Shown: positions 25,422 to 32,982 of the stretch, in pieces
Layout of the letters: each line of letters opens with the position of its first letter
How positions within the stretch are numbered: position 1 is the stretch's first letter
NCBI GenBank assembly: GCA_001782825.1
Contig: MFPS01000002.1
Span: 1 to 41,112, forward strand
Direction of reading: 5' to 3'
DNA from: Candidatus Magasanikbacteria bacterium RIFCSPHIGHO2_01_FULL_33_34
GTDB taxonomy: Bacteria; Patescibacteriota; Patescibacteriia; Magasanikbacterales; UBA922
DNA: 41,112 bases
Program-made: the position numbers and the translations under genes
The notes under the pieces: generated by a model
Seen by the model: the letters and a program-made list of their open reading frames with translations, nothing else
Databases searched by the model: none
Told to the model about the DNA's origin: nothing

Positions 25422-25712
25422 CTATTTATCAAATTTACTAAAATAATTTACAAAGGTGTTCATTAAAATTTTTTGATCATTTTCACTAATTTTATTTTTA
25501 TATTTGAGATTATATATAACTTTATATATATCACGCAAAGACAATTTACCATCTCCAGACCTATGACTTTCTAATTCAGAATAAACCAATTCTTCTTCAT
25601 CCTTAGTTAAAGATTCTACATTCAAATCTCTAAATATTTTTTTAAAATCTTCTAATGGAAATGGCTGTAATTTTTGTGAATACTTATTTGAAGGTGATGA
25701 AAATAAACCCAT
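25422..25712 (-). CDS. Small acidic protein with one EF-hand-like loop, unknown
   Basis: 96 residues, charged and predicted mostly helical, with no signal or membrane segment. Around residues 50-62 the segment HRSGDGKLSLRD follows an EF-hand spacing: Ser at position 3, Asp 5, Gly 6, hydrophobic 8 and Asp 12. Position 1 is His instead of Asp, so calcium binding is doubtful. It is wedged between secY and adk in an otherwise conserved gene order and ends one base before adk, so it is translated with it. I do not recognise the family. Confidence 0.75.
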   Translation of the reverse strand: MGLFSSPSNKYSQKLQPFPLEDFKKIFRDLNVESLTKDEEELVYSELESHRSGDGKLSLRDIYKVIYNLKYKNKISENDQKILMNTFVNYFSKFDK

Positions 25713-25787
25713 ACTATATGGCTATATTATAGTTAATTAATAACAATATATTAACAAAGACTCGACTAATTTGCAAACCTTGTTATA

Positions 25788-25880
25788 CAAACATCTAAAC
25801 ATATAAACATTTTTATAATAAATCCGCCTAATGGCGGATTTATTATGTTTAAATGCTTATATGTTTGTATGTTTAAATGC
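25788..25880. repeat. Family-3 cruciform between secY and the small acidic gene
   Basis: A perfect 14 bp stem with loop TAAT (25815-25846; core AAATCCGCC/GGCGGATTT) is enclosed by outer TAAACATATAAACAT (left) and ATGTTTAAATG / TTATATGTTTG (right) complementary repeats. No T run follows on either strand, so it is not a classic terminator. It may be an mRNA-stabilising or attenuating structure after secY. Confidence 0.7.
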
Positions 25881-25882
25881 AC

Positions 25883-27145
25883 TTATATCTTGTCGTATTC
25901 ATGAACTGTAACCTGAGCATCAATTTGTTTAGCAGAATCAATCGCCACACTCACAACTATCAACAGACTAGTACCACCAATAACTAATGCTTGTGAATTT
26001 GTAACCAATTGCATCAATAATGGCAATACAGCAACAGCTCCTAAAAATAAAGCGCCAATAAAAACAATTCTTGTCATTGTTTGTTGTAAATATTCTTCAG
26101 TTTGTTTTCCTGGGCGAATACCCGGTATAAAACCACCTTGTCTTTGTAAATTTTCAGCTATTTTTTCTGGATTGAAAATTACTGCAGTATAAAAATATGT
26201 AAAACCAAATACCAATGTAAAGTACATCACACCATAAAATAATTGATTTTGAAATAAATTTATTGTACCAATCGCCGCTCTTCCCAAAAAGCCTTCATTG
26301 CCTACAAAAAACTGAGCAATCATCGGTGGAAAAAGAATAATAGAAATAGCAAATATAATTGGGATAACCCCAGCCATATTCACACGCAATGGCAAATGAC
26401 TTTTAGCACCCTGCCCACCTCTGCCTTGTCTAGCATAACTAATAGGAATATTCCTTTGTCCTTCATTTATAATAACAATACCCACAACAGTTGCAATTGC
26501 AATCGCAACAAACAACAGATACGTTGATAAATCTGATGGATTGTAATTAACAGCCGCATTTCTAACAACGGTTGGAAGCGAAGCTACTATTGAAGAAAAA
26601 ATCAAAAGTGAAATTCCATTGCCTATCTTTTTCTCAGTAATCAATTCACCAATCCACATCAAGAATATAGTTCCAGCGGTTACAAACAACATCATGGTTA
26701 CCAGTCTAATTGAAGTCAAATCTCCAAAAATTCCTTGCTGTGAATTACTCAATAATTTCAAAAAACCATATGCTTGTAAAAATGCTAATGGCACTGTTGC
26801 TATTCTAGTATACATGTTTATTTTTTGTTGTCCTGATTCACCTTCTTTTGACATTTCTTCAAGCTTAGGCACAACCATTGTTAACAATTGAAAAATAATT
26901 GATGATGTAATATATGGAGCAATTCCTAACATTACCAAAGAAAAATTTTCAATAGTTCCGCCAGAAAATACATTCAACAAACCTAATATCTGATTACCAG
27001 CCAAAAAACTACTTAGAGCTTCTCTATCTACACCTGGCATTGGGATATGAGCTACCAAACGAAAAATAACTAGCATACCTAAAACAAAAAATATGCTATT
27101 TCTCAAACTTTTTATACCCCAGATTTTTTTAACTTTTTCCCACAT
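25883..27145 (-). CDS. secY: Preprotein translocase subunit SecY
   Basis: 420 residues with ten hydrophobic segments. Starts SLRNSIFFVLGMLVIFRL and then HIPMPGVD. The plug and helix-2 region has GLLNVFSGGTIENFSLVMLGIAPYI. Cytoplasmic loop C4 has YARQGRGGQGAKSHLPLRVN, and C5 has NPEKIAENLQRQGGFIPGIRPG. It forms the protein-conducting channel with SecE/SecG and binds SecA or ribosomes. It is located at the end of the spc-type cluster as usual, 17 nt after rplO. Confidence 0.97.
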   Translation of the reverse strand: MWEKVKKIWGIKSLRNSIFFVLGMLVIFRLVAHIPMPGVDREALSSFLAGNQILGLLNVFSGGTIENFSLVMLGIAPYITSSIIFQLLTMVVPKLEEMSKEGESGQQKINMYTRIATVPLAFLQAYGFLKLLSNSQQGIFGDLTSIRLVTMMLFVTAGTIFLMWIGELITEKKIGNGISLLIFSSIVASLPTVVRNAAVNYNPSDLSTYLLFVAIAIATVVGIVIINEGQRNIPISYARQGRGGQGAKSHLPLRVNMAGVIPIIFAISIILFPPMIAQFFVGNEGFLGRAAIGTINLFQNQLFYGVMYFTLVFGFTYFYTAVIFNPEKIAENLQRQGGFIPGIRPGKQTEEYLQQTMTRIVFIGALFLGAVAVLPLLMQLVTNSQALVIGGTSLLIVVSVAIDSAKQIDAQVTVHEYDKI

Positions 27146-27162
27146 ACCTTAATAATTGCAAT

Positions 27163-27606
27163 TTAAAATTCTAATTTTCCGCCTGCTTTTTCTATAGCTA
27201 CCACTGCCATTTTACTAGCAAAGCATCCTTTTAGAGTAATTTTTTTCTTTAATTCACCTGTAGCAATAACTTTTACACCAAATTGTGGTTTATCAATAAC
27301 CCCCATTTTTTTTAAATATTTTGGAGTTACCACATCGCCATCTTTTGCAACTCTTTCCAAAACTGACAAAGTTATAGTCTGTTTTTTTGGTTTCAAACTA
27401 TTAAAACCACGTATTTTAGGTACTTTTTGAAGTGATCTTTTAAAACCTTTTAGGGCAAGACCGCCTTTGCCACCGGAACGAGCTTTTTGACCTTTCATTC
27501 CGCGACCAGCAGTTGTACCTTTTTGACTTGCATTACCACGACCAACTCTCTTTTTTCGTTTGTGAGAACCTGGTGTAGCTTTAATTGTATGTAAAATTGT
27601 AGCCAT
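27163..27606 (-). CDS. rplO: 50S ribosomal protein L15 (uL15)
   Basis: 147 residues. The Gly/Lys/Arg-rich N-terminal extension (KRVGRGNASQKGTTAGRG) that threads into 23S rRNA is present, followed by FKRSLQKVPKIRGF. It is a late-assembly large-subunit protein. The gap to rpsE upstream is 23 nt with no rpmD (L30) between them, whereas many bacteria have rpsE-rpmD-rplO. Confidence 0.96.
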   Translation of the reverse strand: MATILHTIKATPGSHKRKKRVGRGNASQKGTTAGRGMKGQKARSGGKGGLALKGFKRSLQKVPKIRGFNSLKPKKQTITLSVLERVAKDGDVVTPKYLKKMGVIDKPQFGVKVIATGELKKKITLKGCFASKMAVVAIEKAGGKLEF

Positions 27607-27629
27607 ATATATTACTTTATAGAGAATAC

Positions 27630-28199
27630 TTATTCACTCTTTGTTTTATCATCTTCTTTTTCTTCAACTATTTTTTTTACAGAATCAACTACTTCCTTTT
27701 TCATAGGCTCTTTTTTTACTTCTCTTTTCTGTCTTATTGGCTTAAACATTTGTAATGCTTCAAAAATAGCTTTAATATTTGTAATTTTATTATTTGTCTT
27801 ACTCATAATCTTTGCAGAAACATTTGGTACACCAGCTAGCTCCAACACAACTCGCACTGAACTTCCAGCAATAATACCAGAACCCAATGGAGCTGGTTTT
27901 AGCATAACTCTACCCGCTCCATACTTAGCTTCTACTCTATGAGGAATAGTATTTTTTGTAATTGGAACAGATATCATATTTTTCTTTGCTTGATTAACAG
28001 CTTTTTCAACTGCCAATTGCACATCTTTGCCTTTTTTTACACCATAACCAACTCTACCTTTTCTATTACCTACCACAACACAAGCACGAAAACTAAGTTG
28101 TTTTCCACCTTTTGTAACACGAGTAACACGAGCCAAATCAACAATCTGTTGGTCAAACTCTGGTTTTTCTTTTTTGAATTTTCCTTTGCCTTTTCGCAT
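27630..28199 (-). CDS. rpsE: 30S ribosomal protein S5 (uS5)
   Basis: 189 residues versus about 165-170 in typical bacteria. The dsRBD-like N-domain has ARVTRVTKGGKQLSFRACVV, followed by GNRKGRVGYGVKKGKDV, and the C-domain has GSGIIAGSSVRVVLELAGV. A roughly 30-residue Lys/Glu-rich tail (KREVKKEPMKKEVVDSVKK onward) is extra. It acts in decoding fidelity and mRNA unwinding at the entry channel. Confidence 0.96.
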   Translation of the reverse strand: MRKGKGKFKKEKPEFDQQIVDLARVTRVTKGGKQLSFRACVVVGNRKGRVGYGVKKGKDVQLAVEKAVNQAKKNMISVPITKNTIPHRVEAKYGAGRVMLKPAPLGSGIIAGSSVRVVLELAGVPNVSAKIMSKTNNKITNIKAIFEALQMFKPIRQKREVKKEPMKKEVVDSVKKIVEEKEDDKTKSE

Positions 28200-28228
28200 A
28201 ATATTTACAAGTAAAAATATTTAATTTT

Positions 28229-28597
28229 TTATAATATTAAACCAGCTTCACGCGCACCTTCTGCAACCGCCTTAATTCTACCATGATATCTATTTCCACC
28301 TCTATCAAACACTACTTTTGTTACTCCGGCTTCAATTGCTTTTTTACCAAGAGCAATACCTAATAAATAACCTTGAGCAACCTTACCTTTTCTATCCCCT
28401 GCATTACCCTTTTTGTCTATATCTTTTTTTACATTTGCACTGACAAGAGTCTTGCCAATTTCATCATTAATTACCTGCAAATATAATCCAGTTAATGTCT
28501 TGGTTACGTGCAATCTAGGTCTCTCTGTTGTACCAGAAATTTTTGCTCTGATTCTAGCTTTACGTCTATTTTTCATTGTTATTTTTGAATTCTTCAT
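28229..28597 (-). CDS. rplR: 50S ribosomal protein L18 (uL18)
   Basis: 122 residues. Signatures are RRKARIRAKISGTTERPRL, YLQVINDE, GIALGKKAIEAGVTKVVFDR and GRIKAVAEGAREAGL at the C-terminus. It carries 5S rRNA into the central protuberance together with L5. A second in-frame ATG seven codons in (MKNRRKAR) could be the true start, which would shorten the protein to 115 residues. Confidence 0.96.
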   Translation of the reverse strand: MKNSKITMKNRRKARIRAKISGTTERPRLHVTKTLTGLYLQVINDEIGKTLVSANVKKDIDKKGNAGDRKGKVAQGYLLGIALGKKAIEAGVTKVVFDRGGNRYHGRIKAVAEGAREAGLIL

Positions 28598-28615
28598 AAA
28601 ATAGTATAAATTTTA

Positions 28616-29158
28616 CTAAGCTGATTTAGCTGTTTTACCAGCTTTGCGTCTAATAGTTTCTTCAAAATATTTGATACCTTTACCTTTGTATGGCTCTGGT
28701 TTTCTGATTGATCTGATTTCTGATGCAACTCTGCCTAACAATTCATTATTAATACTTTCAAGTGTAATCAAATTCTTTTCAACTACAGCTTTAACGCCTG
28801 CAGGCATTTTGTATATAACTGGGTTTGAAAAACCAATATCAATTTTCAAATCTACGCCTTGTAGTGCTACTTTGTATCCTACTCCATTTATCTCTAGTTG
28901 CCTCTTAAAACCTTCAGTTACACCTTTAATCATATTTTGTATATGAGCAGAAAAAGTACCCCAGAGTGATCTTTCAAATTTATTTTCTTTGTTAACCACA
29001 TCAACCGTAACTTTACCTTCAGCTATATTTACAGTTACAAATTTATGCAAATCACGTTCCAATTGGCCTTTTGGTCCAGAAATAATAACTTTCCCTTCTT
29101 TTACAGAAACTTCTACACCACTTGGAATTTTTATAATTTTTTTACCTATACGTGACAT
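28616..29158 (-). CDS. rplF: 50S ribosomal protein L6 (uL6)
   Basis: 180 residues, normal length. It starts MSRIGKKIIKIPSGV and has two tandem L6 folds, with GVTEGFKRQLEINGVGYKV in the linker and EIRSIRKPEPYKGKGIKY near the C-terminus. It contacts the sarcin-ricin loop region near the GTPase centre. Upstream, a 114-base family-2 spacer separates it from rpsH. Confidence 0.97.
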   Translation of the reverse strand: MSRIGKKIIKIPSGVEVSVKEGKVIISGPKGQLERDLHKFVTVNIAEGKVTVDVVNKENKFERSLWGTFSAHIQNMIKGVTEGFKRQLEINGVGYKVALQGVDLKIDIGFSNPVIYKMPAGVKAVVEKNLITLESINNELLGRVASEIRSIRKPEPYKGKGIKYFEETIRRKAGKTAKSA

Positions 29159-29175
29159 ATATTTATATATTTATT

Positions 29176-29265
29176 AGTTCGGAGCCAATAGCCAGTAGGC
29201 TATTATATTAAACTTATTTATCTGATTTATGTCAAACTATTGGCTATGAACTTTTTGCTATGAAC
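29176..29265. repeat. Family-2 inverted-repeat spacer, copy b (rpsH/rplF)
   Basis: The left part has AGTTCGGAGCCAATAG then an internal hairpin AATAGCC-AGTA-GGCTATT. The right part has CTATTGGCTATGAAC. It is almost identical over about 100 bases to copy d at 32899-32981, differing mainly by a 9-base insertion. It fills the gap between the rpsH stop and the rplF start. Confidence 0.8.
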
Positions 29266-29272
29266 TTGTTAA

Positions 29273-29662
29273 TTAATATATTGAACAAATAACCTCTCCT
29301 CCAATTGAATCTTTTCTCGCTTTTTTGTTTGTCATCAAACCTTTTGAAGTAGACAAAATTGCAATACCATAATCATTCAAAATTTTTGGTATTTCATCTG
29401 ACTTACAATACTTTCTGTGCCCTGGTTTACTTTCACGTTTTATAGATTGTATAGCAGGTTTTTTACCAATATATTTAAGTTCCAATCTCAAAACTGGTGG
29501 CTTACTTTCAACCTTTTCTGAAGATTTGATATATCCTTCACTAACTAAAATTGAACAAATATTCATTTTTAATTTTGAATAAGTCAAGTCAACAGTTTTT
29601 TTGCCAACTGCTTGCGCATTACGGATACGTGTTAACATGTCTGCGATTGGATCTGTCATCAT
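29273..29662 (-). CDS. rpsH: 30S ribosomal protein S8 (uS8)
   Basis: 129 residues, normal length. It starts (M)MTDPIADMLTRIRNAQ, with two adjacent ATG codons as possible starts. The C-terminal signature GIAILSTSKGLMTNKKAR followed by IGGEVICSIY is intact. It binds helix 21 of 16S rRNA early in assembly and represses the spc operon in E. coli. Whether it does so here is unknown, but repeat spacers flank both sides of the gene. Confidence 0.97.
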   Translation of the reverse strand: MMTDPIADMLTRIRNAQAVGKKTVDLTYSKLKMNICSILVSEGYIKSSEKVESKPPVLRLELKYIGKKPAIQSIKRESKPGHRKYCKSDEIPKILNDYGIAILSTSKGLMTNKKARKDSIGGEVICSIY

Positions 29663-29666
29663 ATTT

Positions 29667-29770
29667 TAGTTCTTAGTTCTTGGCCAATAGCCAATAGTAT
29701 AATATATATTAATTATGTCTTAGCTTTTAGTTTATATCTTCTATTGGCTATAAACTATTGGCTATGAACT
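29667..29770. repeat. Family-2 inverted-repeat spacer, copy c (rpsZ/rpsH)
   Basis: Left arm has TAGTTCTTGGCCAATAG plus CCAATAG. Right arm has CTATTGGCTATAAAC repeated as CTATTGGCTATGAACT. Middle is AT-rich. Duplicated arm units make several alternative hairpins possible. Confidence 0.75.
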
Positions 29771-29775
29771 TTTAC

Positions 29776-29961
29776 TTACCAGCTTGATTTTCGTACACCT
29801 GGCAATTTACCATCATTAGCCAACTCTCTAAAACAAATTCTACACAAATTGAAATGTCTCATATAACCTCTTTTTCTACCACACTTCCAACAACGTCTAA
29901 CAATTCTTGTGCTAAACTTTGGTTTCTTTTTAGATTTTGCGATTTGTCCTTGAGTTGCCAT
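29776..29961 (-). CDS. rpsZ: 30S ribosomal protein S14, zinc-binding short type (uS14)
   Basis: 61 residues, the compact zinc form. C24-W-K-C27 and C40-R-I-C43 form the zinc ribbon, followed by [15 protein letters not shown] at the C-terminus. It is located in the head of the small subunit. The position between rplE and rpsH is standard. Confidence 0.97.
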   Translation of the reverse strand: MATQGQIAKSKKKPKFSTRIVRRCWKCGRKRGYMRHFNLCRICFRELANDGKLPGVRKSSW

Positions 29962-29978
29962 AGTATAAATAATTTAAA

Positions 29979-30527
29979 TTATTTTTTATCACGAAATGGG
30001 AATCCCATTTTCTTTAACAGTGAAAAACTTTGTTCTTTATTTTTACCTGATATTACAAATGTCATTTCTAACCCATTAATTATATCACTGGTTCCTGCAG
30101 TAATTTCAGGAAAAGCTAATTGCTCTTTAATTCCAACTGTATAATTCCCTTGTTGATCAAAACCTTTTGGGTTAATGCCACGAAAATCCCGAATACGTGG
30201 AAAAGTAATATTTATTAATTTATAAACAAAATCATACATACGCTCACCTCTAATAGTTACAGATGAACCAATACTCATTCCTTCTCTTATTTTAAAGTTT
30301 GAAATTGACTTTCTTGATTTGTTTTCAATAGGTTTTTGACCAGATATTGCTGCTAAAACATCATTTACATGTTTAACATAATTTTTGTCCTTTGCATGTT
30401 TTCCATACCCAACATTAATTACCACTTTTTCTAATTTAGGTACTTGCATAACATTTTTAAAACCAAACTCTTCCTTTAAAAAAGGTGCAATTTCATTTTT
30501 ATATTGTTGGTATAGTACTGATTTCAT
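29979..30527 (-). CDS. rplE: 50S ribosomal protein L5 (uL5)
   Basis: 182 residues. Signatures are NVMQVPKLEKVVINVGYGKH, the rRNA-contact SNFKIREGMSIGSSVTIRGE, PRIRDFRGINPKGFD and a C-terminal segment ending MGFPFRDKK. It binds 5S rRNA and the P-site tRNA elbow. It has 17-23 nt gaps to neighbours. Confidence 0.97.
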   Translation of the reverse strand: MKSVLYQQYKNEIAPFLKEEFGFKNVMQVPKLEKVVINVGYGKHAKDKNYVKHVNDVLAAISGQKPIENKSRKSISNFKIREGMSIGSSVTIRGERMYDFVYKLINITFPRIRDFRGINPKGFDQQGNYTVGIKEQLAFPEITAGTSDIINGLEMTFVISGKNKEQSFSLLKKMGFPFRDKK

Positions 30528-30550
30528 AAACTATTTTGTAATTCAAATAT

Positions 30551-30868
30551 TTAAATAAATTCACCGCTTTTTTTAGAAACTCTTTTCTTTTCACTACCTT
30601 CCATCTTAAAACCAACTCTAGTAGATTTCTTTGTGTTCGGATCAATAATCATGACATTACTAATATGGATTGGAAAAGATAATTCAATTGTTTGACCTTT
30701 TTCACCAGATCTTTGAGTTTTTAAATGCTTTTTCCTAAGATTCACTCCTTCAACAACAACATAATTCTGACCATTACTTTTGGACTTCAAAACTTGTATG
30801 ACTTTACCAGTCTTACCATTATCTCGTCCACTTAATACTTTTACATTGTCACCTGTTTTTATTTTCAT
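30551..30868 (-). CDS. rplX: 50S ribosomal protein L24 (uL24)
   Basis: 105 residues. The N-terminal KOW motif MKIKTGDNVKVLSGRDNGKT-GKV and GVNLRKKHLK are diagnostic. It is an assembly initiator that binds the 5' domain of 23S rRNA near the exit tunnel. It lies 11 nt after rplN. Confidence 0.96.
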   Translation of the reverse strand: MKIKTGDNVKVLSGRDNGKTGKVIQVLKSKSNGQNYVVVEGVNLRKKHLKTQRSGEKGQTIELSFPIHISNVMIIDPNTKKSTRVGFKMEGSEKKRVSKKSGEFI

Positions 30869-30879
30869 ACTTTACATTA

Positions 30880-31251
30880 TTATAATACCTCTGGAGCTAA
30901 TGAAACAATTTTTTTATAACCTACCCCACGCAATTCACGAGCAACTGGTCCAAAAATACGGGTTCCTTTTGGTTCTTTAGTTTTATTATCAATAATTACA
31001 GCAGCATTTTCATCAAATCTAATATAAGTACCATCTTTTCTTCTTTTTTCTTTTCTTTGACGTACAATTACAGCATGAACGACCTCACCTTTTTTAACCA
31101 TACCACGAGGTGCAGCTTCCTTCACAGAACAAGTAATAACATCACCAATTTGTGCATATCTTTTTTTGTAACCACCAAGTACACGAATACACATTAGCTT
31201 TTTTGCTCCTGTATTATCTGCTACTTGTAACATTGATGTGTGTTGAATCAT
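30880..31251 (-). CDS. rplN: 50S ribosomal protein L14 (uL14)
   Basis: 123 residues, normal length. Signatures are [20 protein letters not shown], a basic loop [19 protein letters not shown], and [13 protein letters not shown] with [10 protein letters not shown] at the end. It forms an intersubunit bridge at the base of the 50S. The ATG giving MIQHTSMLQ is preferred because family members begin MIQ. Confidence 0.97.
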   Translation of the reverse strand: MIQHTSMLQVADNTGAKKLMCIRVLGGYKKRYAQIGDVITCSVKEAAPRGMVKKGEVVHAVIVRQRKEKRRKDGTYIRFDENAAVIIDNKTKEPKGTRIFGPVARELRGVGYKKIVSLAPEVL

Positions 31252-31283
31252 ACTATTTTAAACAGTGAAAGCCTAATCGGCAA

Positions 31284-31553
31284 TTACTTAATTACTTTTA
31301 CTAATCTCCATTTTTTTGTTTTACTTATTGGTCTGCATTCTAAAAATGATACTACATCTCCAACTTGTGCTATATTCTTTTCATCATGTACAGCATATTT
31401 CTTGCTAGTAGTATATTGTTTTTTATATTTTGGGTGCATTTTCTTTGTCTTTACTGATACATGAATTGTCTTATGTTCAGCAACACTAACAACCTCACCT
31501 TCAAATTGTCGGTGTATAGATTTTTTAATTGTTTCAGTTTGATTAGTAACCAT
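31284..31553 (-). CDS. rpsQ: 30S ribosomal protein S17 (uS17)
   Basis: 89 residues. OB-fold signatures are FEGEVVSVAEHKTIHVSVKT, the loop KYKKQYTTSKKYAVHDE and VGDVVSFLECRPISKTKKW. It is an early-binding small-subunit protein of the 5' domain. Confidence 0.96.
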   Translation of the reverse strand: MVTNQTETIKKSIHRQFEGEVVSVAEHKTIHVSVKTKKMHPKYKKQYTTSKKYAVHDEKNIAQVGDVVSFLECRPISKTKKWRLVKVIK

Positions 31554-31573
31554 ATTCTTTGTAACTTATTACT

Positions 31574-31759
31574 CTACTTTTTTGAATTTATTAATGTTAA
31601 TATTTGAGCAACTTCTTTTTTTAATTTTCTTATATCTCTCACATTTTTCAATTGTGCGCCACTTATACCAAATCTTAAATCACGCAACTTTGATTTTTTC
31701 TCAACTAACATTTCTTCTAAATCTTTTACAGATTTGTTTTTTAATTCATTATTATCCAT
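31574..31759 (-). CDS. rpmC: 50S ribosomal protein L29 (uL29)
   Basis: 61 residues. Two-helix protein with LKNKSVKDLEEMLVEKKSKL and RDIRKLKKEVAQILTLIN. It is located at the tunnel exit, where trigger factor and SRP dock next to L23. It follows rplP by 4 nt, the tightest junction in the ribosomal run. Confidence 0.95.
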   Translation of the reverse strand: MDNNELKNKSVKDLEEMLVEKKSKLRDLRFGISGAQLKNVRDIRKLKKEVAQILTLINSKK

Positions 31760-31763
31760 ATTT

Positions 31764-32174
31764 CTATTTCTTTACTACTTTAGCCTTTAAAGGCATCTTA
31801 TGTGAGGCTAAAATCAATGCCTCAATAGCTTTATCATCTGGAACTCCACCCATTTCGAACAAAACTGTTCCAGGTTTTACAGTACATACATAATGATCCG
31901 GAGCACCCTTACCTTTTCCCATAGGCATTTCACTACCCTTTGACGTAACTGGTCTATCTGGAAAAATTCTAATCCAAACTCTTCCTCCACGTCTTACATA
32001 TCTGGTAAGTACTCGACGAGCAGCTTCAATCTGTCTAGATGTTACCCATGAATGGTCCATCGCTTTCAAACCAAACCCACCAAAAGCTACAGTATTGGTT
32101 CTTGAAGCAATACCTTTATTCAATCGTCTTGGCTTATGCCATTTTCTATGTTTTACTTTTTTTGGCAATAACAT
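31764..32174 (-). CDS. rplP: 50S ribosomal protein L16 (uL16)
   Basis: 136 residues. Signatures are MLLPKKVKHRKWHK at the start, AFGGFGLKAMDHSWVTSRQI, the RRGGRVWIRIFPD segment and MGKGKGAPDHYVCTVKPG. It organises the A-site region and the L25/5S area of the large subunit. Confidence 0.97.
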   Translation of the reverse strand: MLLPKKVKHRKWHKPRRLNKGIASRTNTVAFGGFGLKAMDHSWVTSRQIEAARRVLTRYVRRGGRVWIRIFPDRPVTSKGSEMPMGKGKGAPDHYVCTVKPGTVLFEMGGVPDDKAIEALILASHKMPLKAKVVKK

Positions 32175-32182
32175 AAATTCAT

Positions 32183-32881
32183 TTATTTAGTTTCTTTTTC
32201 TTTTTTATCTTCACTGTTGTTTTCCAATTTTGAAAATTGATCTTTTCTACCAAATATTTCACCATGATAAACCCAAACTTTCACACCAATCTTACCATAA
32301 GTAGTATTTGCTTCACAAAAACCATAATCAACATCAGATCGCAAAGTAATCAATGGAACTTTTCCAGCTGACAATTTTTCTGCTCTAGCAATTTCTACTC
32401 CGTTCAATCTACCAGACAAACCAATCTTAACACCTTTTGCTCCAGATTTCATTACTTTCTCAATTGACTGTTTCATCACTCTACGAAATGGCATGCGTTT
32501 TTCAATCTCAGATGCTACAGTCTGTGCAATTATAGCAGCTGACAAAGCTGGTGAATGAACTTCCTGAATATTCAATTTAACTTTCAAAGACATCTGTAAA
32601 AATTTCCTCTCAATATATTTTCTTAAATCCTCAAGACCTTGTCCACCACGTCCAATAATAAAACCAGGTTTAGCTGCAAAAACTGTTACGGTCATATTCT
32701 TTGGACCTCTGGCAATACCAATAGAATCAATATGAGCATCTCTATATTTCTTCATCAAAAACTCACGAATACGAATATCGTGTTCTGCATATTGTGCATA
32801 TTTTTTCTTTCCAAACCATCTAGAATCCCAAGTATAAATAACTTGCATTCTATTAATTCTTGGATGAACTTTATGTCCCAT
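32183..32881 (-). CDS. rpsC: 30S ribosomal protein S3 (uS3)
   Basis: 232 residues. It starts MGHKVHPRINRM. The type II KH domain has FIIGRGGQGLEDLRKYIERK. The C-domain has PFRRVMKQSIEKVMKSGAKG, SGRLNGVEIARAEK and KVWVYHGEIF. A short Glu/Lys tail ends it. With S4 and S5 it forms the mRNA entry helicase. Confidence 0.97.
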   Translation of the reverse strand: MGHKVHPRINRMQVIYTWDSRWFGKKKYAQYAEHDIRIREFLMKKYRDAHIDSIGIARGPKNMTVTVFAAKPGFIIGRGGQGLEDLRKYIERKFLQMSLKVKLNIQEVHSPALSAAIIAQTVASEIEKRMPFRRVMKQSIEKVMKSGAKGVKIGLSGRLNGVEIARAEKLSAGKVPLITLRSDVDYGFCEANTTYGKIGVKVWVYHGEIFGRKDQFSKLENNSEDKKEKETK

Positions 32882-32898
32882 ATATTTATATAGTTATT

Positions 32899-32981
32899 AG
32901 TTCGGAGCCAATAGCCAGTAGGCTATTATATTAAACTTATTTATGTCAATCTATTGGCTATGAACTATTTGCTATTAACTT
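32899..32981. repeat. Family-2 inverted-repeat spacer, copy d (rplV/rpsC)
   Basis: The first 46 or so bases from AGTTCGGAGCCAATAG through the hairpin AATAGCC-AGTA-GGCTATT and TATTAAACTTATTT are identical to copy b at 29176. Right arm CTATTGGCTATGAAC and the terminal TTGTTAATTAA are also shared. It occupies nearly the whole 101-base gap. Confidence 0.8.
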
Positions 32982-32982
32982 G

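Noticed and set aside
25421-25432. Upstream TTG start for adk
   Set aside because: It overlaps the preceding gene; the ATG at 25418-25420 gives the usual N-terminus and a one-base gap.
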